Shown piece by piece: positions 1-12,689 of a stretch of DNA of 64,000 nucleotides. The stretch covers positions 93,754,529-93,818,528 of the forward strand of contig CM043959.1 in NCBI GenBank assembly GCA_014529385.2. Direction: 5' to 3'. The position numbers and the translations under genes were made by a program. Under the pieces are notes generated by a model. The model made no database searches. It worked only from the letters and a program-made list of their open reading frames with translations, and was not told where the DNA came from. Origin of the DNA: Adiantum capillus-veneris (lineage: Eukaryota; Streptophyta; Polypodiopsida; Polypodiales; Pteridaceae). Position 1 is the stretch's first letter. Every line of letters starts with the position of its first letter.

Positions 1-65
1 TCAATAAAGACTTTCTAATGGAAGGTGTTATGGGGTCCCCTACCAATAGGCAATAAGATCTTAGC

Positions 66-1236
66 CTACGGCATCGGCTCCAATAGATGCTCTATTGAGG
101 ACGCACATAAGCTAATAGATTCACGGATGGACATGGTAGTGGAGAGGAGCACGTGTAGAGAAGAGGAGAAGATAAGGTTGCACGAGAGAGCATAATGAAA
201 GAGGGATATTGAATTAAGTTTTGTGCCTTTTAAAGGGCTCTTACAAGCAGTGCACACCCCATGACCGCCCAAGTTGGGTTGATCCCAACAATCTCCCTCT
301 TCAGCCAAACTTGGCATAATCATTCATCATCATACACCCCCTTGAGCTAAATTCTTCACTCGCATGACACAACAAGTTTTGGGTATACTCGTAAACCGTA
401 AGTTTTAGGTTCTCTCACAACCTGGTGCCACTTTGGAGCTACCATCATGCAGGAAGTTAGGTCTACTCCCAAACCTTGGGTTTGGGTTTACACGTTAACC
501 TCATGAGAGTGGAATACACAGATATAGGTTTTCACATTTGGGAAGGTCTTACCATGGAAATCATAATGCTTGTTGAGGTAGTGTCTAATCCCATACATCA
601 TGAAATTGGGAAATTGCTTGCCCAATTTTCATCACACACCGATCATATCCTACCGTAGACATGATTTTTACATGTCATGAAGGTCAAGTTTGAAGCCTTA
701 GCTCTTGTGCTCAACTCACTTAACATATCGCTCCACATTCTTTGGGAACCATGTGAATGAGTTCCTAGTAGGTCAAATGCCAAGATAATAACAATAAATT
801 TTTAAAAAACATGGCCAATTAAAACAAATGGAACGTTTGACGTGGGGTTAAGGTGTTGAATGGATGTGCCACTTGTTACAAGAACGTCATGCATGACGTA
901 CTCGTGAGTTGCCTCCCAATGATGGTGCATACGTTGCAAAAAAGCCAATAGGCTCACGGATGGACATGGTAGTGGAGAGGAGCGCGTGGAGAGAAGAGGA
1001 GAAGATAAGGTTGTACGAGAGAGCACAATGAAAGAGGGATATTGAATTAAGTTTTGTGCCTTTTAAAAGGCTCTTAAGAGATGTTCACACCTTATGAGTG
1101 GCCAATTGGGCTGATCCCAACATGCTCAAGTTGTAGAGCTTGGAGGGAAAGGGTTGAAAAACCAAGCGCTCCTGATATGTACCAAAGTTGGATTGTATGT
1201 GACCATGGCTCGATTTGAGCATGGTGCTAGTGTAAT
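66..1236 (-). repeat. Small element with terminal direct repeats, copy A (TRIM-like)
   Basis: Two direct repeats of about 168 bp lie at 122-290 and 955-1122, about 665 bp apart. Both end on the plus strand in GATCCCAACA, so on the minus strand each begins TGTTGGGATC, a normal LTR start. Just inside the left repeat the minus strand carries a purine-rich tract (GAAGAGGGAGA), which fits a polypurine tract in front of a 3' LTR. No coding capacity is seen between the repeats. A second diverged copy lies at 6147-7505. I infer a TRIM or strongly reduced LTR element on the minus strand; no convincing primer site was found, so the class is uncertain. Similarity between the copies continues past the right repeat to about 1236. 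Confidence 0.5.
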
Positions 1237-1624
1237 GTTCTTCTTTTAATAATATAACCTCTCATATTGTGAGATTAGCATTAGAAAAAGGAAAAAAAAG
1301 AACGAGAGATACAAGAAAGCCCATGCCATGGGAGCAAAGATACAAACATTCCTTCATCAACTTATGTAACCACAACTGCATAAGTTCTACTTCTTCTTTT
1401 TTCCCTTTTTGATCAAACTTATGCTTGTGGATGAGCTAAGAGTACTAACTAGGTGCTATAAAAGGTTGATACAAACAGTAGGTACTAGGAGTGGCATCAA
1501 CGGTGACTTCATGCATGTGAATGTTAAACCATGTAAATGTGTATGTTTTTATATACACTCTCAATGAATAATGAAGACATTGATACGTATATAGTCTATA
1601 TGTGGGTATCCCTCTGTTTGTATG

Positions 1625-1627
<3 letters not shown>

Positions 1628-1656
<29 letters not shown>
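1628..1656. repeat. (GA)n microsatellite
   Basis: An uninterrupted run of about 14 GA units. Confidence 0.95.
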
Positions 1657-1658
<2 letters not shown>

Positions 1659-3146
1659 AATTTCAATCAAATTCTCTTGGCCAAAGTGTGTAGGGCTCAT
1701 ATAACAAGTGATAAAATCACAAGGCCTGCCTAGTAATATGCACATTTAGTAGAATTTCTCCTCTCCCACAATTAATTATCTCCTCATCAATGCTAGAGAA
1801 AAAACTGATAAAAAATGATGGATGCCTACATGAATAGGATATAGCACAACAATCTCTCTCTCTCTTTCTCTCTTATCTCCCCCCATGTCCTGATTGCTCA
1901 TTTAAAAGTAAGAAACCAACCAAGATTTCTTGCCTTGTCGGTTTAGATCAATAACGGTTGCATGGTAGCTAACATACATCCGTGTGTGGCTCTACTAAAT
2001 CCAAAGCCCATTACCACAAAGTTTGGCAAATGATCTCCGCCATCTGCTTCTTCAAAATTAGTCAGGAGCCAACTCATTCTAGGCATTATTTTGTCTCTTG
2101 CACCATAGCCACCACAAGATTTTTCCATGCTTGAACTATTAAAATTGGACCTCCTAGCCACTATATATTTAACTTGCACAACCAAGGCCCTTCTTAAAAT
2201 CACACAATTTTTTTAATCAGGACAATAGCATCCAAGCACACAATGGAAAAAAATGGATTTTAATGAGCATAGCCGTCTTGCAGTAGAAATACAAGGAGCA
2301 TGCACTTGCTTGGCCACGGGTGAGGTGCACCTAAGCCTGCACTTAGCTGATGTTTAGATGTTTGATGAGAACACCCAGGTCATGGTATTAATCATCACAT
2401 TAATCGAGCTTCCTGCAAGGTTGTCAACTAACAAGCAAAGACATAACAACATTCATAGAACATTTCAAGTCAGTCTTCCAAACGACATGCATCAAGAAGT
2501 GCCAACCATGCACATGATCTTGCACATGAAATGGCTCTTCCCTAGGAGAAGTCTATGTCTTCCCAAAGGAAGCGAGGTAGAATCACCTGGGCAATAGCAT
2601 GTCTGAAATAATACTCGTGAGAGAGGAGCTTGTTCAAGCAAGGAAATCCAATGATGTCAAGGTAGAAGCTAGCATTACAGTCACATTACAAATTGGACGT
2701 GGAATTTGAGGGCCATTTCAGAACGTTGAGCTCCACTATTAAATCCTACGAGTTGCCCTCTTCAGCACCGCAATCAACAAGGTTGTGAATCTTATCAGCA
2801 TCTAGCATGCCATACACCACCTCAATATCATCAACTCATCTACTTGCCTGTCATCAACACTAGTAGCCTGTACTTTGCATATTCAAGCTCCCAACACAAC
2901 CCAAACCATTCCAGAGAAAAATGGCATAGTACCACATAGATTGTAGACCTACCTTGAGAGCTTGGGACTTGTGCCAAGTATGTAGTGCAATCCATGCATT
3001 AAACCCTCAATATTTACAATCAATTTCCATCTTCAACTCCAAGTCCACATCCTCTACCCCATAGATCCGTCTTTACATTCACTTGCCTCTAAACCTTCCA
3101 CCTAGTCCAAACATGAATTGTGGGTTGTAGTTAACTCCATCCAAAG

Positions 3147-3148
<2 letters not shown>

Positions 3149-3218
<70 letters not shown>
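3149..3218. repeat. Compound (CT)n(CA)n microsatellite
   Basis: About 23 CT units run directly into about 12 CA units. Confidence 0.95.
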
Positions 3219-3288
3219 TCATCGGCTAGATCTTTAAGGTCCCTTGGGATAGTTTCCTACGATGTTAAAGCTCTCCTCTTCTTCTTCT

Positions 3289-3291
<3 letters not shown>

Positions 3292-3340
<49 letters not shown>
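3292..3340. repeat. (CT)n microsatellite
   Basis: About 24 CT units preceded by a short CTT run. It lies only about 75 bp from the preceding compound microsatellite. Confidence 0.95.
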
Positions 3341-3343
<3 letters not shown>

Positions 3344-4982
3344 CCCAAGAACAAGCACGTGCACACATAACGTGTAATATCTCGATCTCTTTACAATCTT
3401 TGCACTGCAATGCAAAACAATAAAGAGGCATATAGCTTCTGCATCCAAAGTCATTCTCTAACATATAGTCCGCCTAGCCACTAAGCTAAAAAAGTTCATG
3501 GCCTTTAGGTCGCCTTCCAGCTGCCTACCTTGCACAAAGCAGTCATGGTTAAGCACCTCTTAGTTGAACCTCAAGCTCGAATATCTAGAAACTTATAAGG
3601 AAATAGCAAAACAGTGTGCATAAAGTGCAAAACAACCTTAGCACAGAAATGACAAAGTGGAAGCGGCTGAGCATGGAGGGCTCCAAAAACTCCATAAGAT
3701 CTCCATCCCCTACCCTCTTCCACTGCCCTCATTTAGCTTGCCCCAACTATCACCCTCTACCATATCTACCCAGAGAGCCAAGAAAGTTCATGGTCTTCAA
3801 GCAGTCACTCATGGGCATCCATCTGCACTCATACACAAAGCAAACATAGTTAGGATCTTCTCTGCGATCTATGTTTACATCTTCGACTTTGGATTTGGCC
3901 CCAAATCTAGCACCTGCAAACACTACATTTTGGAGCCCCTTCCCCCAAACCGGCCACCAAGTAGCACAGATGCGTGCAAGCATTCCAAAGTGTAGGCAAC
4001 AAGAAGAACATGCAATAATTGTGTGGTAGAAGGCTGTCCTGCAGAGCATCCCGACAAAGCCCCTAACTTCTCTTCATAACAAGTATTTGTTACAATGGAC
4101 GATGGGGGCAAAAGCAGGCGATGAGGAACCAAGCTTGGGAGAAAATCTTTCTCAGGCAGCTCACGCAGAGCTCCTGTCTCCAGAAGCCCCTCATTACCAA
4201 ACTGCAATCGCACATAAAAAACACCCAAAGTATTAATGAAAATAAAACCCAATAGATATATCAATAGATCCAAGAGAATGAAGCCCCAGAGAAAGACCCA
4301 TAAGAGCAGACAAGCAACCAGGACATCGAGCTCCACCCCTTCAAACCCTATTGTAGTCTGCAGTCTAAAAACATAAAAACGATTTAGTTTGCTAGAACTA
4401 CCCTTGAAAATCCCTCCAGCAACGAGGCCTTGATAAACAACTTATCATGCCTGCAGCACCCAGAGACTCCCAAGGCTCCACTTTGTGCGCTTTGCTAATC
4501 TTCTCTTGTAGTACGAGCTCCAAGCTATGCACAACAATGATCTTGCATAGATAAAATCGTACTGCAAGTACTTAGAAGTGCAAGAGAATGAAAGCAGGAC
4601 ACATAAAAAGATAAGAGTATGAGCCTCACCCAACACTAGCCGGAGATCACACGCTGAGCAAGGGGCCAGGAGGGTTGCAACCACACGCAAAGAGCAAAAA
4701 TGCTACAATGCAAATGCTCCATGGTTGCTGCAGGAATAGAAACTTAGTACGAGCGCTCAGTCGTAGAGTTTTGGGAATCCTAACTCACCCTTGAATGCAA
4801 TCCATCTGCCAAATGAAACAAGGAGAAAAAAAGTGATAAAATCACGAGGCCTGCAATTGGAAGTATCAGATTGAGATACATCATACAATCAGTTCACGCT
4901 GCTTTCAAATGATGCACATGCACTCAATACGAAGAAGAAGAAGAAGTTGGAGAGGTGCTGGATAATTAACCTGCTGAAAGGG

Positions 4983-4985
<3 letters not shown>

Positions 4986-5015
<30 letters not shown>
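4986..5015. repeat. (GA)n microsatellite
   Basis: About 15 GA units. Confidence 0.95.
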
Positions 5016-5016
<1 letters not shown>

Positions 5017-5394
5017 ATCACTTGCAATCTTGCATCACCATCTCACTCGGTCTTATACGCCTTTCCACTAGATAGAAACCTGCACCTACAAATGCTCTTG
5101 CACTGCAGCCCCTTTCTTCAGCATGCTCTCCCATTGCAGCCCCTGGCAAGAACATAACGGTGAAGGTGGCAGTGCTTGACCTCCACTTTGCTCCACACCC
5201 GACAGTAGCCCCTGGCTATGGCCGTGACCACCTCGAATTAGCTACTCTCTCTCTCTCTTTCTTTTTGGAGTGAGAACCAGTTCTAATTTAGATTCCTCAC
5301 AGCACGAAGCCTATACAAAATCGGGACTATGATAATCAATGTAACCAAAACCAACATAACTCTTCATCAAAACTTTCCAAGCGAGCCTGAGATA

Positions 5395-6120
5395 GACGTC
5401 CTAGCTCCAATGGAACTTGTTATGATTGGATTATTGCTATAGGCAAGTTCGGTGAACAAAAACAAACATCCTTTAGCAAAGATAGTTAGAAGAAAATCCA
5501 AACGCGTGTACAGTTGCTCTAATTACAGACGAGTCGAACAAGGTGGTGTAGGAATCCTCAATCTTTCCGTTCATGCAGAGGACCTCTCTTCCAAGTTTGT
5601 GGTCTCAATTGTGCAATAGGACTAGACATGGGCTATTATGACCAATGATATGATGGACCAGATGAATATCTTTTCAGAAGGGGGAAATGAAAAGGTATCA
5701 TGATCATGACAAATTGCTAGCCCCTCATTGAACCAGCTTGAGATTGAGTTGCACGATGGGTGAACTCGTGTGCAAGTGTAGCAGCGCAACAAAGGATTTG
5801 GAGTGGGGATAGTTAACCAGATGCTTCCAGAACACCATATCTTTATGGTCCCCTTGGCTCTCCAAAGCTGTTGGCATGCTTTTGAGCCCTTACTGGAGAG
5901 AGATTGCAAGAAAGGTAAATAACAAAGGACTCCATCATCTGACCCACCTCTGGGATGTCATAAGTGTGAATTGGAAAGAGCCAGACCTTATGGTGACCCA
6001 GCATCACCTTAATGGCACAAAGAGATTGATGATCAACAGAGCTTTGAAAAGGTTGTGCAATCTCATAAGGCCTAAGCATACCAAATTTTGTGTGGAAAGC
6101 CTAGTGATGCCCTCACTGTA
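5395..6120 (+). pseudogene. LINE (non-LTR retrotransposon) ORF2 3' relic
   Basis: Translated plus-strand pieces match the C-terminal part of plant LINE reverse transcriptases. The first reads GGVGILNLSVHAEDLSSKFV from about 5542, the conserved 'GG(L/V)GI..L......LL.KW' block that follows the polymerase domain. A second piece from about 5870 reads SPYWREIARKV, then LTHLWD and W, like the region after that block. The pieces are separated by stop codons at about 5456, 5615 and 5665 and a frame change, so this is dead. Neither ORF1 nor the catalytic YADD region was found, as expected for a 5'-truncated copy. No poly(A) tail is obvious; the repeat copy B starts immediately downstream. The assignment rests on motif recognition by eye. 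Confidence 0.55.
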
Positions 6121-6146
6121 GTCACTTTTTCAGGCCACGCACCAAG

Positions 6147-7505
6147 GGCATCTAATAGATGCTCTATTGAGCATGCACATAAGCTAATAGCTTCATGGAT
6201 GGACATGGTAGTAAAGAGGAGCATGTGGAGAGAAGAGGAAAAGATAAGGTTTCACGAGAGAGCACAATGAAAGAGGGATATTGAATTAAGTTTTGTGCCC
6301 TTTAAAGGGCTCTTACAAGATGTTCACACCTCATGATCGCCCAGGTTGGGTTGATCCCAACAATCGCCCCCTTCAGCCAAACTTGGCATAATCATTCATC
6401 ATCGTACACCCCCTTGAGCTTAATTCTTCACTCTCATGACACAACAAGTTTTTGGTATACTCGCAAACCGTGTTTTCTCACAACCTGGTGCCACTTTGGA
6501 GCTACCATCATGCAGGGTTTCTGGTCTACTCCCAAACCTAAAGGTTTACCCGTTAACCTCATGAGAGTGGAATACACAAATATAGGTTTCACGTTTGGGA
6601 AGGTCTTACCGTCGACGTCATCATGCTTGTTGAGGTAGTGTCTAATCCCATACATCATGAAATTGGGGAATTAAGTGCCCAATTATAGTCACACCGATCA
6701 TAGACACGATTTTTACATGTCATGAAGGTCAAGTTTGAAGCCTCAATTCTGGTGCCCAACTCACTTAACATATCGGTCCACATTCTTTGGGAACTATGTG
6801 ACCGAGTTCCTAATAGGTTCAATGCCAAGATAATTACATATAATTTTAGAAAAACATGGCCAATTAAAAAAAATGGAACGTCTGACGTGGGGATAAGGTG
6901 TTGAATGGATGTGCCACTTGTTACAAGAACGCCATGCATGACGTGCTCGTGAGTTGCAGTGATGATGGCGCATAGGCTGCGCGAAATCCAATAGCCTCGC
7001 GGATGGACATGGTAGTGGAGAGAAGAGTGTGTAGAGAAGAGGAGAAGCTAAGGTTGTATGAGAGAGCAAAAATGATAGAGGGATATTGAATTAAGTTTTG
7101 TGCCTTTTAAAGGATCTTACAAGATGTTTACACCTCATGACTGCCCAATTAGGGCTGATCCCAACATGCTCGAGTTGTAGAGCTTGGAAGGAAAGGGTTG
7201 AAAAGCCAATCGATCCTGATATGTACGTACCTAGGTTTCTAGATTCTGCTTTTTCCACCATATTTGGAAGGCTCGTAACAACTGATTGTTTGTCCATGAT
7301 CTCTCCTTAGCCAACTACTTAAAGATCATCGAAGAAATAATGAAAACTATTATTGGGATTAGGAGAAGCAAGATCTCAAACGAGTGGAATAGGCAAGCTC
7401 TTATCGTCAGGTCTATGGCATGAGGTTGGGACTCCTTGTGAAAAGCCTGGTCATCGGTCTCCATTAGATTGCATGTGACCATGGCTCGATCTGAGCATGG
7501 TGCTG
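6147..7505 (-). repeat. Small element with terminal direct repeats, copy B (TRIM-like)
   Basis: This is the second copy of the repeat at 66-1236, in the same orientation. Its direct repeats are at about 6195-6362 and 6997-7166. The minus strand again shows a purine tract (GAAGGGGGCGA) directly in front of TGTTGGGATC. Beyond the right repeat it matches copy A, but carries about 270 bp between about 7230 and 7455 that copy A lacks. The rest aligns throughout with scattered substitutions. No coding region is seen. Confidence 0.5.
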
Positions 7506-7907
7506 AAGTGAAGAAAACCTTTAATTAAGATGGGCAAAAGTTTAAACTAGATGTAAGCTTAAGTTGAGAAAATCGCAACAAGATTTTTGGGTACCTTGAG
7601 GATTGGTACTATTTAGTGAAGACAATGAAACATGGTGGTAGAGGTGCAGGGGAGGAAGGGTCGGAGCTTAATCAATTATATCAATATGTTGAGTGTAATA
7701 AAGTTACATGAATGTACAAAATAGGCCACTCTTACTTGTGCAGTTTGAAGAGTTGCCTTTTGGTGGTGAGGGAGAGAGGAGGGTGGATTAGGAGACCGAG
7801 GTCTCGGATCGTGTGGTCTATGAGGTCTTTGAAAATTAGGCGCTCTAGATCTAAGCCCAAGTCCGCCCAAGCATCTTGGCGTCCGCCAAGTATGTCCTCC
7901 TCAAGCA
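7506..7907. other. Unrecognised DNA left of copia-1
   Basis: Nothing is recognisable. The purine-rich part around 7640-7900 forms a short open frame that reaches the copia-1 insertion point. A C/T-rich stretch continues on the other side at 12,447, so this is the sequence the copia element entered. Confidence 0.4.
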
Positions 7908-7912
7908 TGTAG

Positions 7913-8259
7913 TGTAAAAGTAACTTATGATTTTAGTAAATGTGGACTTCTTTCTACCTACCTCTTTTCCCATAGTCCTTACACCTAATTCCCACATGTA
8001 CCCCTTTTACCTATGGAAGTCTCAACATGTGTCTATTCCCACCTATCTATAACTCACATGTGATGGATAATCCTCACTCCCTCAACTTGTATATAAATCC
8101 CATTAGCTGCCCTCATTTGTAACAAGGTCTTCACTCTCCATTCAAATGCAATCTGTTGTCATTGCTCTATTTCTATCTTGCACTCTCTTATGTCTTGACA
8201 TTAGTATATTAAGTAATAGTGATATTAATCACATTTAAGTTAATCTCTAAGTTCTCACA
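7913..8259 (+). repeat. 5' LTR of copia-1
   Basis: 347 bp, TG...CA ends, preceded by target duplication TGTAG at 7908-7912. A TATA-like TATATAAAT lies near 8090, a likely promoter. Confidence 0.95.
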
Positions 8260-8271
8260 TGGTATCAGAGT
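8260..8271 (+). other. Primer binding site of copia-1
   Basis: TGGTATCAGAG directly follows the LTR end. This is complementary to the 3' end of plant initiator methionine tRNA, the usual copia primer. Confidence 0.9.
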
Positions 8272-8382
8272 GATATAGCTTAGGATTAATTTTTCTAATT
8301 AGTGCTAAGAGTCTTGCATCTCTCTAGCACACACTCGAAGCCTCACTCTCTATTCTTTTCAAGGAATCCGGAACCTCGAAAG

Positions 8383-11300
8383 ATGGTCGAGTTAGCTTCT
8401 TCATCTTCTGCATCCACCTACAAGCCCCGCTACATTATCGACAAGCTTAATGGCACTAACTACCAAGTGTGGAAGATTCGGATGGAACTCTACCTCACGC
8501 AGCTGCAACTTTGGGACGTCACGTCAGGAGTCGAAGAGCAACCTGACCACCCTGAAGACCCCGAAGACAAAGATTCAACATACTTCATCGACACCTATAA
8601 TACTTGGCATAGTAGAAACAATAGTGCCAAGATGGAGCTCATTCTCCATTGCCAAGATCGCCAAGTCCAAATGGTGAAAAAGCTAACTACTGCTAGCGCC
8701 ATTTGGAAGTTCTTCGAGAAGAACTACGAGCACACCGACCTCGTCTACCAAGTTTCCCTTATCAAGAAATTGGTAAACACTACCATGCAAGAGGGTCAAT
8801 CATCCTCCAAGTTTTTGGAGACGTGGCAAATACTTCTAGATGAAGTACTTATCTCAGGGCTTGTCATCCCTGAAGAGCTTCAAAGTATGCTCTTATTGGC
8901 TTCTCTACCTGCATCATGGAGAGCCTTTATCACTACACAAGCCACCACGGCTAACTTGCAGCTACAAAATCTTGTAGCCAAGATCCATCAGGAGGAAACG
9001 CTTCGCGACCACACTAGCAGCTCGCAGAAGTTCACAGCACTTGTCACTATGACAAGAAACTCATGCCCTTACAATGGCAAGAAGCCTCAACATTCGGGCC
9101 CTCCTCGACAACACAATAATTCTAGAAGAAAGTCGCAATTTCAAAGCCACCACACTCACCAAAATTCAAAGCAATGCGCCAACTGTCATCGCTTTGGACA
9201 CCTCACAAAGGACTGTCGGCAACCACGCAATCAAGGTAATCGTCCTATCTCTCACCCCAATCTATATCCTTCTTACCCTCAAGGGGGGACACGCCATGGC
9301 CAGCCATCTCCTTTTATTTATGGTCAAGCTCATTATGCTGACATATCTACTTATGATAGCCCATCTTATCCTTTGCAACTATATGCCACCACTATAGCCA
9401 CTTCATATCCCAATATCTGGCTACTTGATACGGGCGCCACCCATCATATGACATATCACCTACACTGGCTATCCAACAATCCTTATCTAGAACACCCTCT
9501 AGAAGTATGCCTCGGTGATAACAACATCCAGCTCGCCAAAGCCTATGGAGATGCTGTCATTAACCTATCTAATGGCCTACACACCACTATTTCTCACGTA
9601 TATTATGTCCCTGGTCTCAAGAAAAAACTCATCTCTGTCAGCGAGCTAACAGACAACGGCATCATCATCAAATTCGTGCGAGAAGGCTGCCACATTTCGG
9701 CACTAAACAAAGCTGGTCAGTATGTCACACTTTTGGTCCCCAAAACTGGGCGTCTTTATATATTGGGTGACTCATCGCCTGCACATGCATCTGCATCATC
9801 CATAAAAACACAAGAAAACACACTCAAATGGCATTATAGACTAGGACATATTTCTCAACATGTTTTGCACCAACTCACTCATCGCCAACTTGCACTAGGT
9901 CTTCCCAAGCACCTCACTCACATCACACTTTGTGAGGGATGCATTCTTGCTAAAGCACATCATGTCCCATTCCCCACTTCATCATCACGAGCCACTGCAC
10001 CTCTCGACCTCATCCACTCAGATGTTTGTGGCCCATTGCCCGTCAACTCCCTCACCAGCAATAAGTATATGCTTACATTTATAGATGATTTCTCGAAATA
10101 CACAACTACTTACTACATGGCCGAGAAATCCTCAACCTTCTCTCATTTTTGCACATTCAATGCATTAGTTGAGACTAAACATGGCTGCCACATTAAAACT
10201 CTCCGCACAGATCATGGTGGGGAATACACTTCTCATGCATTCAAAGATATATGTCTTTCTGTTGGTATTCGACATGAATTCTCCATCACCGACCACCCAC
10301 AACAAAACGGTCGTGCCGAGCGCAAGAATCGCACACTATTTGAAGTTGCTCGTGCCATGCTTCTCCAAGCTAGCCTCCCAGACACCTACTGGGAAGAAGC
10401 TACCGCCACTGCATGCTACATTCAAAACCGCATTCCAACACCCGCAATCCTACTACTACACCCTACACCCTCTGGCACGGTCACCCACCTCATCTTGGCC
10501 ACCTTCGCATCTTTGGAAGCATTGCATACCCACTTGTGACGCAACCTTTATCAAAACTATCACCACGTGCTCAACGCACAACTTTTGTCGGCTATGGTGA
10601 TCGCTTTGGCATCAAGGCATACTGCCTCTATATCCCAGACCATCACAAGTTTATCTTTGCCCGCACTGTCGTCTTTGATGAAGAATTCATCATCTCAGGC
10701 AAATCTTCTCATCAATCTTTGTTGACGGCCTCACCCACACACACACCCATGCAAATTTCCCACCCTTCTAGGCACAATCTTGAGCCTCCCTTAACCATCC
10801 AAAGGCCTTTCCTCATCGCCCATCCACCTCCTCGTGTCTCGCATTCTCATGCACAGCCAATAGGCAACACTCCTGCACCACCTCTTACACCCATCTCCTC
10901 ACAGTTGACACCATCACCAACACCGTCCATCTCGACTGCCGCTACTTCCATCACACCGTAGACACTCGGTGCTCCACCTCGTGAGCTCCCATCACCTTCG
11001 CTACCGGTCTCACCTTCACAATTGCCGTATTTTTTTCACAACTCCCACGAAACATTGCTAGTTACTCCCATCCCAGTAGATGTCGACGAAGTCGAGCCTC
11101 ATAGCTCTACTTCTGCCACCTCGCCATTGAAACACACTTCGGCTATACACTTGGACCAAGCTGCCTCTAGCTCGCATGGCCGCACCCGCTCTCTTCGCGA
11201 GATCTATGAAGCCACCAATTTCTCTGCTGTCCTCAGTGATGAAATGATTCTTGAACATCCACCAGAGCCTCTTGAAGATTCCCTTCCCCTCTCTGTTCTC

Positions 11301-11980
11301 GATGCCTTCGCTTCTAGCGAGAGCAAAGAGTGGCATGCCGCCATATTGGATGAACTCCAAGCCCTCGAAGAAGCTAACACTTGGGAGCTTGTGCCACCTC
11401 CTAAGAATCATAACATTGTCTCTTGTAAATGGCTATTAAAGAAGAAATACCACCCCAACGACTCAGTTGATCACTACAAGGCACGCCTTGTCGCTCGCGG
11501 CTTCACTCAACAACAAGGTGTGGATTACTTCGACACCTATTCGCCAGTACTAGGTATGACTGCATTTCGGCTTCTTATTGCACTTGTTGCTCAGTTTAAT
11601 CTTCTTTTACATCAGCTTGATATAAAAACTGCCTTCTTACATGGCTTGCTCCAAGAGCTCATCTATATGCTACAACCTCCTCATTTTGAAGACCCTCACC
11701 ACCCTGATTATGTATGTAAATTGCATAAGCCCATTTATGGCTTAAAACAGTTTACACGAGAGTGGTACATCTGCATGCACCACTACTTGCTCAAATGTGG
11801 CTGGGAACGTCTTATGGCAGACTACAATATCTACATATGGCAGACCTCTAAAGGCATGGCTATCTTAGGCCTCTTTGCGGATGACATTCCTCTTCTTGGC
11901 ACATCGGAGTACATGCTTCTGCAAGCGATTGACTGCATCTCTCACGCCTCATCTTGTAATTTTAGTTTGATCCCTACTGG
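8383..11980 (+). pseudogene. Copia-1 gag-pol region (fossil)
   Basis: Parts seen in order: gag with the 'LNGTNYQVWKIRMELYL' start typical of plant copia, from about 8440; a CCHC zinc knuckle (CANCHRFGHLTKDC) near 9175; protease with LLDTGATHHM near 9421; the pre-integrase block LKWHYRLGHI near 9827; integrase core with HSDVCGPLP near 10,016 and the D-D-E surroundings; reverse transcriptase from about 11,385 with KARLVARGFTQQQGVDY and FADD in place of the usual YVDD. In plants this is one polyprotein cut by the element's own protease. It is broken by a few changes and is unlikely to be active. Confidence 0.9.
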
Positions 11981-12094
11981 ATGAACTTCTCATTGAGGGG
12001 GGATAGCATGTATCTACGACATGGCTACTTCACAAAGCTTTTTTGTTCATCAATCTCAATGCGTTACAACGAGAAGTCCACCCTTAAGGGGGTA

Positions 12095-12441
12095 TGTAAA
12101 AGTAACTTATGATTTTAGTAAATGTGGACTTCTTTCCACCTGCCTCTTTTCCCATAGTCCTTACACCTAATTCCCACATGTACCCCTTTTACCTATGGAA
12201 GTCTCAACATGTGTCTATTCCCACCTATCTATAACTCACATGTGATGGATAATCCTCACTCCCTCAACTTGTATATAAATCCCATTAGCTGCCCTCATTT
12301 GTAACAAGGTCTTCACTCTCCATTCAAATGCAATCTGTTGTCATTGCTCTATTTCTATCTTGCACTCTCTTATGTCTTGACATTATCATATTAAGTAATA
12401 GTGATATTAATCACATTTAAGTTAATCTCTAAGTTCTCACA
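12095..12441 (+). repeat. 3' LTR of copia-1
   Basis: 347 bp, about 99% identical to the 5' LTR by hand count. It is followed by target duplication TGTAG at 12,442-12,446 and preceded by polypurine tract AAGGGGG. Confidence 0.95.
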
Positions 12442-12689
12442 TGTAGGCCATCTCCCTCCTCCTCTTCACCCTCACCAATAATTGTTCCTATGCTCCCATT
12501 AACCTTGCCTCTTTGCTTTGCACTATTGCCGCCGACCATCCATTCGTGATCGTGCCATGGAGGTCACATTCACAAGCTAGGAGCCAGGGTTGATGCTGGC
12601 AAAGGTGCCATGTGTGCATCCTCTCTCCATGCTGCCATTTATGCTATCAGCAAGCATTCTTCTCCAATTGCTACTTCCTGGTTGTGTTT

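Larger units (their letters stand above)
1237..5394. other. Unrecognised non-coding stretch
   Basis: No gene or known element could be supported over this 4.2-kb stretch. Short open frames on both strands lack recognisable motifs and have no long uninterrupted extension. It contains several CT/GA and CA microsatellites, listed separately. A 24-bp sequence, AAGTGATAAAATCAC followed by RAGGCCTGC, occurs at about 1706-1729 and again at about 4832-4855, so parts of the stretch may belong to an old dispersed repeat. Confidence 0.5.
7913..12441 (+). mobile_element. Copia-1: Ty1/copia LTR retrotransposon with both LTRs
   Basis: The element is bounded by two 347-bp LTRs (TGTAAAAG...TCTCACA) and by a perfect 5-bp target duplication, TGTAG. 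The primer site TGGTATCAGAG follows the 5' LTR, as in most plant copia elements (initiator Met tRNA), and a polypurine tract (AAGGGGG) precedes the 3' LTR. I count four differences between the LTRs, about 1.2%, so insertion was fairly recent. The order gag, protease, integrase, reverse transcriptase is copia-type. The coding part is broken, with a few breaks; treat it as a fossil. Confidence 0.95.

Noticed and set aside
3616-4336. Overlapping open frames of 77-137 codons on both strands
   Set aside because: No motif, no consistent longer frame and no splice pattern; they look like chance frames in a GC-richer stretch.
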